Shown: positions 54,901 through 63,329 of the stretch, in pieces
How the letters are laid out: the number at the start of each line of letters is the position of its first letter
Numbering within the stretch: position 1 is the stretch's first letter
Source of the DNA: Synechococcus sp. AG-673-F03
GTDB taxonomy: Bacteria > Cyanobacteriota > Cyanobacteriia > PCC-6307 > Cyanobiaceae
Direction: 5' to 3'
Assembly: GCA_003211205.1 (NCBI GenBank)
Contig: QCTJ01000004.1
Coordinates: 38,668-102,667 of the forward strand
DNA: 64,000 nucleotides
Position numbers and translations under genes: made by a program
Notes under the pieces: model-generated
Databases searched by the model: none
What the model saw: the letters and a program-made list of their open reading frames with translations, nothing else
Told to the model about the DNA's origin: nothing

Positions 54901-55400
54901 CACCACTCCAACGCCTGTTGCTGATCCCCTGTCTTTCACCCCTGCTTCTCACGTTGCTCGTCTGTGGCCTCAACCTCGGGAAGGCAGGAAGTCTTCGCAT
55001 CCTCACTTGGGAGCTACCCAAGCTTCCTATTGGCGTATGGATGGCTGTCGCCGCCACATCAGGAGCTGTGCTCGGATCTGGAGGTGTATTGGCTGCAGGA
55101 TCATCTACACAACAGACCCTGCAACGGGAGGTTCGGCGGCCGTATTCATGGCAAGAAGAAATTTCAGAACCAGACACCCAGCGCGCTGCCACAACAGCAG
55201 CAACCATGCCGTGGCCGGAAAGAGACGTGCGTGATCCTGCTCCCACCGTGTCAGTGCCCTTCAGGGTGATTCGGACCGGTCGATCTTCCAAGGACAACGC
55301 GACTCGACCGGAGGTGAGTGAGAGACCTGTTTCCGTACCTGTTCAGACTTCAACAACAGATCTTGATGACTGGAATCAACCGATTTCGACAGAATGGTGA
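54897..55400 (+). CDS. hypothetical membrane protein next to ubiX
   Basis: A 167-residue protein from ATG 54897 overlapping the ubiX stop. The first 20 residues (LLLIPCLSPLLLTLLVCGLN) and a second stretch near 45-70 (WMAVAATSGAVLGSGGVLAA) are hydrophobic, so it is likely a two-helix membrane protein with a Ser/Thr/Arg-rich soluble tail ending DDWNQPISTEW. No motif recognised. Similar short membrane proteins beside ubiX occur in other cyanobacteria by memory; function unknown. Confidence 0.65.
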   Translation: MTPLQRLLLIPCLSPLLLTLLVCGLNLGKAGSLRILTWELPKLPIGVWMAVAATSGAVLGSGGVLAAGSSTQQTLQREVRRPYSWQEEISEPDTQRAATTAATMPWPERDVRDPAPTVSVPFRVIRTGRSSKDNATRPEVSERPVSVPVQTSTTDLDDWNQPISTEW

Positions 55401-55454
55401 GGCTGGTGAGAAGTGCCCTGGACTGTCTACAGTCCCGCGAGCCATTGATGTCCG

Positions 55455-56369
55455 GTGAGCGAAACCTCTGACACTCCTGCCAAGCCCGAAACGCCTGAGG
55501 TACCTGCATCGACTGAAGGTTCAGAAGTTAGGGCGGAAGCGGAGGTGACTGTCTCCCCAGACAAGCCAACCAAGACCGAAGCAGCGGCTAAAGCAGAAAC
55601 GGCAGAACAAGTCGAACCAGCAGCAGCAGCGGACAAGCCAGACAAGACGCAAGCGCCCTCCAAGCCGGATCAAGCAGAGAAAACCGATCCAGCTCAGGAG
55701 AAGGTTCCCCCCGTCAAAGCTGACCCATCAGCCAGTGCTCATCCTGCTGCGGACAAGCCAGTCAAGACCGAAGCAGCGGCCAAAGCAGAAATGGCAGAAC
55801 AAGTCGAACCAGCAGCAGCAGCAGACAAGCCAGACAAGACGCAAGCGCCATCGAAGCCGGATCAAGCAGAGAAGACCGATTCAGCTCAGAAGAAGGTTTC
55901 CCCCGTTAAAGCTGACCCATCAGCCAGTGCTGATCCTGCTGCGGCCAAGGCATCAAAGGCTGATGCAACGGATAAACCCGCCAAACCCGCCAAACCTGCT
56001 CCAAAGCCCAAACCGGAAGACAAGCCCTTTGCCAACTTCATCCAGGAGGATCTGCTGCCATCACTGACCAAATCCTTAACCGCGCGTGAACAAGCGCCGA
56101 TCAGCCTCAAGCTTGTTGAAGGAGAACGCCCGGTGGTGGGTGGCCAATGTTGGATGGTTCAAGGCGAATTGCCTTCAGAACGACGGTTCTGGCTTTGCTT
56201 TGAATCCGATGCGATCACCTCTGGCAAAACGATTGCTCTTGCTGAATCCGGTTCAGATCCAAGCCTGCTCGAATCGTTTTTGATCGATGAGAAACGCATC
56301 AACCAGGCCTTGCTTGAATCCCGACTGCTCCAACGCCTGAATGGTCAGAAGTGGTTCGGAGGCAACTGA
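55455..56369 (+). CDS. DUF2996 protein with Lys/Pro/Ala-rich repeat region
   Basis: A 304-residue protein from GTG 55455. The last 115 residues are the cyanobacterial DUF2996 domain: PFANFIQEDLLPSL, then SLKLVEGERPVVGGQCWMVQ, RRFWLCFESD and LLQRLNGQKWFGGN. The first 185 residues are low-complexity Lys/Ala/Pro/Glu/Asp, built largely from two near-identical 64-residue copies (55575-55766 and 55767-55958). The repeats may be a flexible spacer. DUF2996 has no established function. It follows the hypothetical gene by 54 bp. Confidence 0.85.
   Translation: MSETSDTPAKPETPEVPASTEGSEVRAEAEVTVSPDKPTKTEAAAKAETAEQVEPAAAADKPDKTQAPSKPDQAEKTDPAQEKVPPVKADPSASAHPAADKPVKTEAAAKAEMAEQVEPAAAADKPDKTQAPSKPDQAEKTDSAQKKVSPVKADPSASADPAAAKASKADATDKPAKPAKPAPKPKPEDKPFANFIQEDLLPSLTKSLTAREQAPISLKLVEGERPVVGGQCWMVQGELPSERRFWLCFESDAITSGKTIALAESGSDPSLLESFLIDEKRINQALLESRLLQRLNGQKWFGGN
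55575..55958 (+). repeat. 192-bp direct tandem repeat, two copies
   Basis: Copy one runs from ACCGAAGCAGCGG at 55575 and copy two from the matching bases at 55767. The spacing is exactly 192 bp (64 codons), so the reading frame is kept. Shared segments such as KPDKTQAPSKPDQAEKTD are nearly identical at the DNA level, so the duplication is recent or kept alike by recombination. Confidence 0.9.
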
Positions 56370-56441
56370 ACCAATGGGTTACACCCGGCCCCGGCTGAGC
56401 CTGGACTGCATTTACGATGAAGAGAACACACGTTGGATCTG

Positions 56442-57524
56442 ATGGTGTCTCCCACCGCTGTGAATGACGCAAAATCCGGGGGTTCCGGGGTCACGGTCAA
56501 AGATCCGGTCAAAGACACGATCCTGACGCCCCGCTTCTACACAACTGATTTTGAAGCCATGGCGGAGATGGATCTCCGTCCCAATGAGGCTGAACTCGAG
56601 GCGATCTGTGAGGAGTTCCGCAAGGATTACAACCGTCACCATTTTGTGCGTAACGAGGAATTCGACGGTGCAGCCGAGAAACTCGATCCCGAGACGCGTC
56701 GCGTCTTCATCGAGTTTCTTGAGCAGAGTTGCACCTCTGAATTTTCAGGTTTTCTTCTCTACAAAGAATTGAGCCGTCGAATCAAGGCCAAGAATCCTCT
56801 GCTTGCAGAATGCTTTGCTCATATGGCCAGGGATGAAGCCAGACATGCTGGCTTCCTCAATAAATCCATGAGTGATTTTGGTCTTCAACTCGACCTAGGA
56901 TTTCTGACCGCAAACAAGAAATACACTTTCTTCAAGCCAAAATTTATTTTTTACGCCACTTATCTTTCTGAAAAAATCGGATATTGGCGTTACATCGCAA
57001 TCTTCAGACATCTTGAACAAAATCCTGAAAGTAAAATTTTCCCTATTTTCAACTTTTTTGAAAACTGGTGTCAGGACGAAAATCGTCATGGAGATTTCTT
57101 CGATGCCTTGATGAAGTCACAACCTGCCACTGTTCGTGGGCTTCGTGCCAGGCTTTGGTGTCGGTTCTTCCTGCTTGCTGTTTTCGCCACGATGTACGTC
57201 AGGGACGTGGCTCGCAAGGAGTTTTACGAAGCTCTGGGCCTCGACGCCCGTGAGTACGACCGAATGGTGATTGACAAAACCAACGAGACATCTGCTCGAG
57301 TATTTCCAGTTGTTCTCGACGTCAAAAACCCTCGTTTCTACGAACGGCTGGAAAAAATCATCACGAACAACGAGTCTCTTGAATCTGTGGACAAGAGTTC
57401 ATCATCAGCTCCTCTCAAATTCGTTCGCAAACTCCCTCACTGGATTGCCAACGGAGCACAGATGGCATCTCTTTTCCTGATGTCACCTGTTCGCAGTGAA
57501 AACTATCAGCCCAGTGTGCGCTGA
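56442..57524 (+). CDS. acsF: Mg-protoporphyrin IX monomethyl ester oxidative cyclase
   Basis: AcsF (ChlE) forms the isocyclic ring of chlorophyll, an oxygen-dependent di-iron enzyme. The 360-residue protein has both iron-binding pairs: [12 protein letters not shown] and [13 protein letters not shown]. Other family features: [13 protein letters not shown] at the start and [23 protein letters not shown] 56442 is preferred; TTG 56433 is 9 bp upstream. The region near 56880-57070 is locally AT-rich. It precedes tldD, whose ATG overlaps its stop. Confidence 0.93.
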   Translation: MVSPTAVNDAKSGGSGVTVKDPVKDTILTPRFYTTDFEAMAEMDLRPNEAELEAICEEFRKDYNRHHFVRNEEFDGAAEKLDPETRRVFIEFLEQSCTSEFSGFLLYKELSRRIKAKNPLLAECFAHMARDEARHAGFLNKSMSDFGLQLDLGFLTANKKYTFFKPKFIFYATYLSEKIGYWRYIAIFRHLEQNPESKIFPIFNFFENWCQDENRHGDFFDALMKSQPATVRGLRARLWCRFFLLAVFATMYVRDVARKEFYEALGLDAREYDRMVIDKTNETSARVFPVVLDVKNPRFYERLEKIITNNESLESVDKSSSSAPLKFVRKLPHWIANGAQMASLFLMSPVRSENYQPSVR

Positions 57525-58972
57525 TGCAGTCAATTCTTCAAAAGTCTTTGCCTGGGTTCAATGATTTGGACCCAGGTCATTACCCCTGGCGCCTGCGACT
57601 CGATGCGCTGTTGAATGTGGGTGTCAGTGCCGGAGCTGACCTCGTTGAGGTGTTTCTAGAACGCACAGACCACCTCGGAGTCCTCGCCGAACAGGACAAG
57701 ATCACAAGCGTGGGCCCCTCATTCGGCATGGGAGCAGGTATTCGCGTGTTCCGGGCTGGAAGGGATGGTTTCGTCAGCACCAACGACCTCAGCGATCAGG
57801 GACTGGAAGAAGCTCTTCAGCAGGCCCTGGCCATGCTTCAGCTCAACGCTTCCACCCTGTCTTCTGGAAGCTCATTTGACGGTCTTGGGCCTCTTCGCGA
57901 CTATGGCTCCTCCAAAAACAACTGGCTAGACCGCACTCCTGATCTGGTCACGATCACACAGTGTCTTCTTGAGGGAACTCATTGCCTGGAGAAGCGCGGT
58001 CAACATCTCGACGTCCGACGTGGCAGCTTCGCTCGCGACTGGCAAGAAGTTCTTGTTGCAGCCAGCGATGGAACTTTTGCCCGTGACATCAGGCTGCATC
58101 AGTCCAGTGGCCTGAGTGTGCTCGCAGCCGATGGCGAGCATCGCTCCAGCATTGCTCGCCGTTATGGAAGCAGCGACCGTCCTGATGATCTATGCCACTG
58201 GAACGTTGATGCCTCTGCTCAAGAGGTCTGTGACAGTGCCGCCAAAATGCTGCGTGCCGATTACGTCGACGGTGGCCAGATGCCAGTGGTTCTGGCCAAT
58301 CGATTCGGTGGTGTGATCTTCCATGAGGCCTGCGGTCACTTGTTAGAAACCACTCAGGTTGAGCGCGGTTCCACTCCTTTCTCCGACAGCATCGGTGAAA
58401 GCATTGCTCATTCAGCCGTCACTGCAATTGATGAGGGCGTGAGTGGTGGAGCCTTCGGATCGATATCCATGGATGACGAGGGTATGGAGCCGCAGAGAAC
58501 TGTTCTGATTGAGAACGGAATCCTGCAGTGTTTCCTGAGTGACCGAGCCGGTGAAATGAGAACAGGACACGCCCGCACCGGAAGCGGCCGTCGACAGAGT
58601 CATGGCTTTGCTGCTGCAAGCCGCATGCGCAACACTTACATCGATACGGGTCCTCACAGCATTGATGATCTGATTAGCTCAGTGGACCATGGTTTGTATT
58701 GCAAATCCATGGGAGCTGGAAGCGTCGGTGCAACCGGTCAGTTCAATTTCTCTGTTGAAGAGGGATACCTGATCAAGAATGGGCAACTCGGTCAACCAGT
58801 CAAAGGCGCCACTTTGATTGGTGATGCCAAGGAAGTCATGCCAAGGATTTCGATGTGTGCTGATGACCTTGAGCTGGCTGCTGGCTACTGCGGATCCGTC
58901 AGCGGCAGCGTCTTTGTGACCGTGGGCCAACCTCACGTGAAAGTGGATTCAATCACCGTGGGAGGTCGTTGA
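57524..58972 (+). CDS. tldD: metalloprotease TldD
   Basis: TldD is the catalytic half of the TldD/TldE peptidase that processes small peptides such as microcin B17, CcdA and other substrates. The 482-residue protein has the zinc motif HEACGH at 267-272 in GGVIFHEACGHLLE, and the N-terminal GMGAGIRVFRAGRDGF and late GATLIGDAKEVMPRIS segments. It forms a heterodimer with TldE, encoded next. Its ATG overlaps the acsF stop by one base and its stop overlaps the tldE start region. Confidence 0.94.
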   Translation: MQSILQKSLPGFNDLDPGHYPWRLRLDALLNVGVSAGADLVEVFLERTDHLGVLAEQDKITSVGPSFGMGAGIRVFRAGRDGFVSTNDLSDQGLEEALQQALAMLQLNASTLSSGSSFDGLGPLRDYGSSKNNWLDRTPDLVTITQCLLEGTHCLEKRGQHLDVRRGSFARDWQEVLVAASDGTFARDIRLHQSSGLSVLAADGEHRSSIARRYGSSDRPDDLCHWNVDASAQEVCDSAAKMLRADYVDGGQMPVVLANRFGGVIFHEACGHLLETTQVERGSTPFSDSIGESIAHSAVTAIDEGVSGGAFGSISMDDEGMEPQRTVLIENGILQCFLSDRAGEMRTGHARTGSGRRQSHGFAAASRMRNTYIDTGPHSIDDLISSVDHGLYCKSMGAGSVGATGQFNFSVEEGYLIKNGQLGQPVKGATLIGDAKEVMPRISMCADDLELAAGYCGSVSGSVFVTVGQPHVKVDSITVGGR

Positions 58973-58974
58973 TC

Positions 58975-60342
58975 ATGACCAACGCTCCACTCAACATCAG
59001 GTCGCTTCAGGATCAACTCCAGTCGCTTGCCCGTCGTGAAGGAATTTCAAAATGGGATCTGGGTGCCAGTCGCAGCAGCAGTGCATCAGTGCAGGTTGAC
59101 CGTGGTCAGGCCAAACAGCTGAAAGCTGCACAACGCAGTTCCATCACGATTCGAGTCTGGAATCAACAGGGGTTGGTTGGCATCACAAGCACCTCTGATC
59201 TCTCCGATTCAGGTCTTGAAAAAGCGCTGATGGGCGCGCACCAGGCGAGTGGATTCGGGAACCCCGACGATGTTCCTGGCTTTTCCCCTCTTGCCACTGC
59301 TCCTGAACCGGATCTCGATCGTCCACTCCAAGAGGCTCAAGGCATTCAGAGTCTCCTCAAGCAACTGCTGGACGCTGAGCAGCAGCTGCTGGGTCGTCAT
59401 CCGGCTATTGGCACACTTCCCTACAACGCCATGAATGAGGGCAGCAGTGAACGGATCTACCTGAATAGTGAAGGTGCATTGCGCCAGGCACAACGCACTC
59501 AGGCGAGCATTTTCCTGATGGCACGTGCGGAGCAAAGTGGTCGCAAGCCCCGCAGTGGCGGAGCAGTGCGACTCGCTCTAGGAAGCCGCGATCTGGATCT
59601 GGCGGGATGCATCGACGAGGCGGCAGAGCGCACCATCAGCCATCTCAACTACCAGCCAATCGACACTGGTCGTTACCTGGTGTGCTTTACGCCGGAGGCC
59701 TTTCTTGATCTGATCGGTTCATTCAGCAGCATGCTGAATGCCCGTGCCGTCCTGGACGGTGTCAGTCTCAGCAAACCTGATTCGATCGGCGATCAATTGG
59801 CCGTTCCTTTTTTCAATCTCACCGATAACGGTCTGCATCCAGCCCATTTTGGAGCCATGCCATTTGATGGCGAAGGAACGCCAACACGAACTCTCCCCCT
59901 GATCCGTGAGGGTTGCCTGGCGAACTTCCTGCATTCCGAAGCCACCGCTCGGCATTTTGGAGTGGATCCAACAGGACACGCAGGCATGGGTGCCAAGGTG
60001 TCTGTCGGTCCCGACTGGTTTGAAGTCAGTCGCACGCCCTCCATGAACACGGGAGCCGAGCATCTTGACCACGCCACCAGTGATGACACATTCGTTTTGA
60101 TTGAAAGCCTCAGTGCCCTTCATGCCGGTGTGAAAGCCAGTCAGGGAGCTTTCTCTCTGCCCTTCGATGGTTGGCTGGTTCAAGGTGGGGAACGCATTTC
60201 CGTTGAGGCCGCAACCGTGGCTGGCGACATCCGCGAACTCTTACGTTCAATTGTTCATCTCGAACCGGAATCCGTGATCACCCATGAAGGCGTTAGTCCT
60301 TACGTGTGGGTTGATGGTCTGGCGATCACTGGTGAAGCCTGA
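58975..60342 (+). CDS. tldE: TldE (PmbA) peptidase partner
   Basis: The non-catalytic partner of TldD: 455 residues from ATG 58975, with TTG 58969 as alternative. It keeps the fold (LLDAEQQLLGRHPAIGTLPY, VCFTPEAFLDLIGSFSSML, DLTxDNG-like FFNLTDNGLHPAHFG) but lacks an HExxxH zinc motif, as expected for TldE. Encoded right after tldD, a conserved pair. Confidence 0.92.
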   Translation: MTNAPLNIRSLQDQLQSLARREGISKWDLGASRSSSASVQVDRGQAKQLKAAQRSSITIRVWNQQGLVGITSTSDLSDSGLEKALMGAHQASGFGNPDDVPGFSPLATAPEPDLDRPLQEAQGIQSLLKQLLDAEQQLLGRHPAIGTLPYNAMNEGSSERIYLNSEGALRQAQRTQASIFLMARAEQSGRKPRSGGAVRLALGSRDLDLAGCIDEAAERTISHLNYQPIDTGRYLVCFTPEAFLDLIGSFSSMLNARAVLDGVSLSKPDSIGDQLAVPFFNLTDNGLHPAHFGAMPFDGEGTPTRTLPLIREGCLANFLHSEATARHFGVDPTGHAGMGAKVSVGPDWFEVSRTPSMNTGAEHLDHATSDDTFVLIESLSALHAGVKASQGAFSLPFDGWLVQGGERISVEAATVAGDIRELLRSIVHLEPESVITHEGVSPYVWVDGLAITGEA

Positions 60343-60360
60343 ACAGTCTTTGCTGATTCA

Positions 60361-61374
60361 TTGGTCTTGAAAGTTCTGTTCTGGGGTACACCCGCTTATG
60401 CAGTGCCCACGCTGGATGCCCTGCAGCGGACAGGGCATCAAATCCTTGCTGTTGTGACTCAGCCCGATCGGCGTCGAGGTCGGGGTAAACAATTAATGCC
60501 CTCAGCCGTGAAAGCAAGGGCTTTGGAACTTGGCTTAAGGGTTTATACCCCAGAAAAAATACGCCGAGATCATGGCTGTCAAAAGCAGCTAGAGGATCTT
60601 GGTGCCGACCTTTCTGTTGTGGTTGCGTTCGGACAAATTCTGCCTCCTGAAGTGTTGACACAGCCACCTTTGGGATGCTGGAACGGCCATGGCTCATTGC
60701 TGCCGAGATGGCGGGGAGCAGGCCCAATTCAATGGTCCATCCTTGAAGGTGATGCTCAGACTGGCGTCGGTGTGATGGCGATGGAAGAGGGGTTGGACAC
60801 CGGTCCTGTCCTCATCGAAAGGGCGCTCGAAATCGGATTGCTTGAGAACGCCCATCAACTCGGCGACCGACTCAGCAAACTCACGGCAGATCTGATGCTT
60901 GAGGCCTTGCCACGGATTGAAAGCGCAGGAGCAGGAACGGAAGAGGAGCGACTTCGCAGGTTGGGCGTGCGTTACCAGACTCCTGAGGTCACCTACGCAC
61001 GCATGCTTGTGAAAAGTGACTACCAGATCGACTGGTCTGCCTCGGCACTGGCCATTCATCGCAAGGTGATGGGCCTCTTTCCAGGTGCTGTGACCCTCTG
61101 GAACGGGAAACGCCTGAAGTTGCTGGTCACTGAACCATTGATCGAGAGACTGCGTCACGATCTAAGCCCCCTCGCGCAACAGCTCCTGGGCCGCTGGCCG
61201 ACCGGTGGACACCAGCCTGGAACTGTTCTTGAGAGCAGTGAGGCTGGCTTGGTGGTCAGCAGTCCAGGTTGCCCCTTGCTGATCCGTGAAGCACAGCTGG
61301 AAGGCAAGGTTCGGAGCCATGGTCGGGCTCTCGTACAGCAATTACAGGCCAGTGCGGGCGACAGGCTTGGCTGA
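60361..61374 (+). CDS. fmt: methionyl-tRNA formyltransferase
   Basis: Formylates initiator methionyl-tRNA using 10-formyltetrahydrofolate. The 337-residue protein starts at TTG 60361 or TTG 60367 (KVLFWGTPAYAVPTLDAL). The catalytic segment is CWNGHGSLLPRWRGAGPIQW with Asn, His and a later Asp in GLDTGPVL. The C-terminal OB-like tRNA domain follows (DYQIDWSASALAIHRKVMGL). It is the third gene of the tldD-tldE-fmt run and converges on the helicase gene with a 26-bp gap. Confidence 0.95.
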   Translation: MVLKVLFWGTPAYAVPTLDALQRTGHQILAVVTQPDRRRGRGKQLMPSAVKARALELGLRVYTPEKIRRDHGCQKQLEDLGADLSVVVAFGQILPPEVLTQPPLGCWNGHGSLLPRWRGAGPIQWSILEGDAQTGVGVMAMEEGLDTGPVLIERALEIGLLENAHQLGDRLSKLTADLMLEALPRIESAGAGTEEERLRRLGVRYQTPEVTYARMLVKSDYQIDWSASALAIHRKVMGLFPGAVTLWNGKRLKLLVTEPLIERLRHDLSPLAQQLLGRWPTGGHQPGTVLESSEAGLVVSSPGCPLLIREAQLEGKVRSHGRALVQQLQASAGDRLG

Positions 61375-61400
61375 CTGCGCCAACAACCCCATGACGCTGC

Positions 61401-62702
61401 TCAACGTCTGCGCTGGCGGGATACGGGTGTTGGACTGCGACGCCCGCGTTGATGACTGCGTTGACTACTGCGCCGTTTGCCACCGCCGAGGTCCAGTGGT
61501 GGGGCCGTCAGAATCGTCGGCTCGAAACCTTTCACCTGTTCTTTGCGCAACGCTTCCCCGGTGAGACGCTCAATGGCCTTCAGTAACAGTGATTCCTCAG
61601 CGGCAACAAGCGAAATGGCATGACCGGTTTCACCAGCTCGACCGGTGCGACCAATGCGATGGACATAATCTTCCGCCACGTTGGGAAGATCCAGGTTGAC
61701 CACATGCGGCAACTGTTGGATATCAATTCCCCTTGCAGCAATGTCGGTGGCCACAAGCACCCTGACACTGCCCTGCTTAAAGCCCTGAAGGGCTCGGGTT
61801 CGAGCACCCTGACTCTTGTTGCCATGAATAGCAGCCGCTTCGAGTCCTTCCTTGCTGAGTTTGTCGGCGACGCGATTGGCTCCATGCTTGGTCCGCGAAA
61901 ATACGAGAACCTGACGCCAGTTGCCGCTTCTGATCAAGTGACTGAGAAGTTCCGGCTTCCGTTTCATGTCACAGGGGTGAACGACCTGTTCCACAGAACG
62001 TGCGGTCTGGTTTTCGGGCGTGACCTGAATCTGCAGTGGTTGATGCAGTAATCCGGTGGCCAGTTTTCGGATCGGTGGGCTGAATGTGGCAGAAAAAAGC
62101 AGGGTCTGCCGTTGCTCGGGCATCAGGCGAATCAATCTGCGGATGTCATGGATGAAGCCCATATCAAGCATTCGATCGGCTTCATCCAGCACGAGGCATT
62201 CCAACTGATCAAAATGCACGACCCCCTGCTGATGGAGATCAATCAGTCGACCCGGTGTCGCCACCAGTAGATCCACTCCTCCCTGAAGTCGTTGAATCTG
62301 CGGATTGATCTTGACTCCACCGAACACCACATCACTTCGCAAGGGAAGGTGATGCCCGTAAGCACGGACATTCTCATGAACCTGAGCGGCCAGCTCACGG
62401 GTGGGCGTTAAAACCAACGATCTCACCTGACCACGCCCGGAGCGTCTGCCATGCCGAAGTCGTTCAAGCATGGGCAGAGTGAATCCGGCTGTTTTCCCAG
62501 TGCCGGTCTGAGCTGCCGCCATCACATCACGACCATGGATCACCGCTGGAATCGCCTGTTCCTGAATCGGCGACGGGTGGATATATCCCTTGTCCCTCAG
62601 CGCTTTGAGAAGGGGTTCACCGAGGCCTAGGTCTTCGAAGCCGACCCGGGCATTGACCGTGACAGAGGTCTCGCCGATCTTGCTGGAGCCGAATCCTTCA
62701 CC
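61401..62702 (-). pseudogene. rhlE: RhlE-type DEAD-box RNA helicase with no standard start codon
   Basis: A DEAD-box helicase for RNA unwinding. Seen in order: Q motif [11 protein letters not shown] and [12 protein letters not shown], Walker [55 protein letters not shown] and [10 protein letters not shown]. The C-terminus is basic. The coding frame is open from TAG 62705-62703 but holds no ATG, GTG or TTG before GTG 62543, which would remove the Q motif. A lost base at the original ATG would explain this (TAGGGT from ATGGGT). Otherwise it uses an unusual start. So it is reported as possibly disrupted; it could still be functional if the assembly is in error. Confidence 0.75.
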
Positions 62703-62760
62703 CTAGGAGGCGACGCAAAAACACTGGCTAGACACTTGCCTGGGCTTGAACAGGACGAAC

Positions 62761-62990
62761 TCAGTTGATCTTCCAGACAGCATCCTCTGGAATCTCCGGT
62801 GCAGCATGTAGATCGGGTGGCTCCTGCTGGGTCACCGCCAAGCGGGAACCCTTGTATCTCGATAGCTGCCATGTTGAATCAGGACCCCATCCTGTTCATC
62901 CGTGGTGGCATAAAAACCACCTTCCCAGTGGGACTTCTGATTCAGACCACCACGAAACCAGACCCAACAGCGCTCACGTTTCATCGACAT
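62761..62990 (-). pseudogene. small hypothetical gene with a one-base frameshift
   Basis: The ATG at 62990 overlaps the stop of the DUF6464 gene (TGATG), a sign of real coupling. The frame reads MSMKRERCWVWFRGGLNQKS and on to RDTRVPAWR, then stops at 62834-62832 after 52 residues. A +1 shift there restores a good frame: VTQQEPPDLHAAPEIPEDAV, WKIN and stop at 62763-62761. A missing G in CGGGTG would explain it. Similar proteins from other marine cyanobacteria are continuous through this point, as I recall, but I could not check that. Function unknown. Confidence 0.6.
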
Positions 62991-63325
62991 CACGCCGACC
63001 AGTGACTACAACGTTCGCACGGGCCTTCAGGGATCACAGCGCAGCGCATCAGTGGACTTCGAGCATTAAAACGACAGGCGGGATCACCAATGACCCAGCC
63101 ATGCTGAAACCAGCGTGCATCGTCCGGTCTGCTCTGAGGTTTCACCATCAAAACGACTGAACTCAACTGATAGCGACCGGAATGGAGTCGATAACGGTGA
63201 CGGCGCTGCATCACAAGGAAACTGTCGTCGTCGTGAAGGAACCAGCGGCCCGGGGACGGTGGCTCATCGAGTTCAACACGATCGAGCAGTTGCTCACTGC
63301 CACTCTGTCGGATTTCCACGAGCAT
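62990..63325 (-). CDS. DUF6464 family protein
   Basis: A 111-residue protein from ATG 63325 (GTG 63358 is possible). It matches DUF6464: MLVEIRQSGSEQLLDRVELD, then the diagnostic QRRHRYRLHSGRYQLSSVVL, and the cysteine region GWVIGDPACRFNARSPLMRC, ending GPCERCSHW. Conserved cysteines suggest metal binding, but no function is established. It sits 4 bp after terC and overlaps the next small gene. Confidence 0.8.
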   Translation of the reverse strand: MLVEIRQSGSEQLLDRVELDEPPSPGRWFLHDDDSFLVMQRRHRYRLHSGRYQLSSVVLMVKPQSRPDDARWFQHGWVIGDPACRFNARSPLMRCAVIPEGPCERCSHWSA

Positions 63326-63329
63326 GCGC

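Noticed and set aside
62627..62872. Reverse frame between the helicase and the small frameshifted gene
   Set aside because: It lies out of frame with both neighbours and has no recognisable motif; its existence follows from the two lesions.
62765..63160. Forward 131-codon frame opposite DUF6464
   Set aside because: It is antisense to the DUF6464 and small coupled genes, and has the His/Ser/Thr-rich composition of a shadow.
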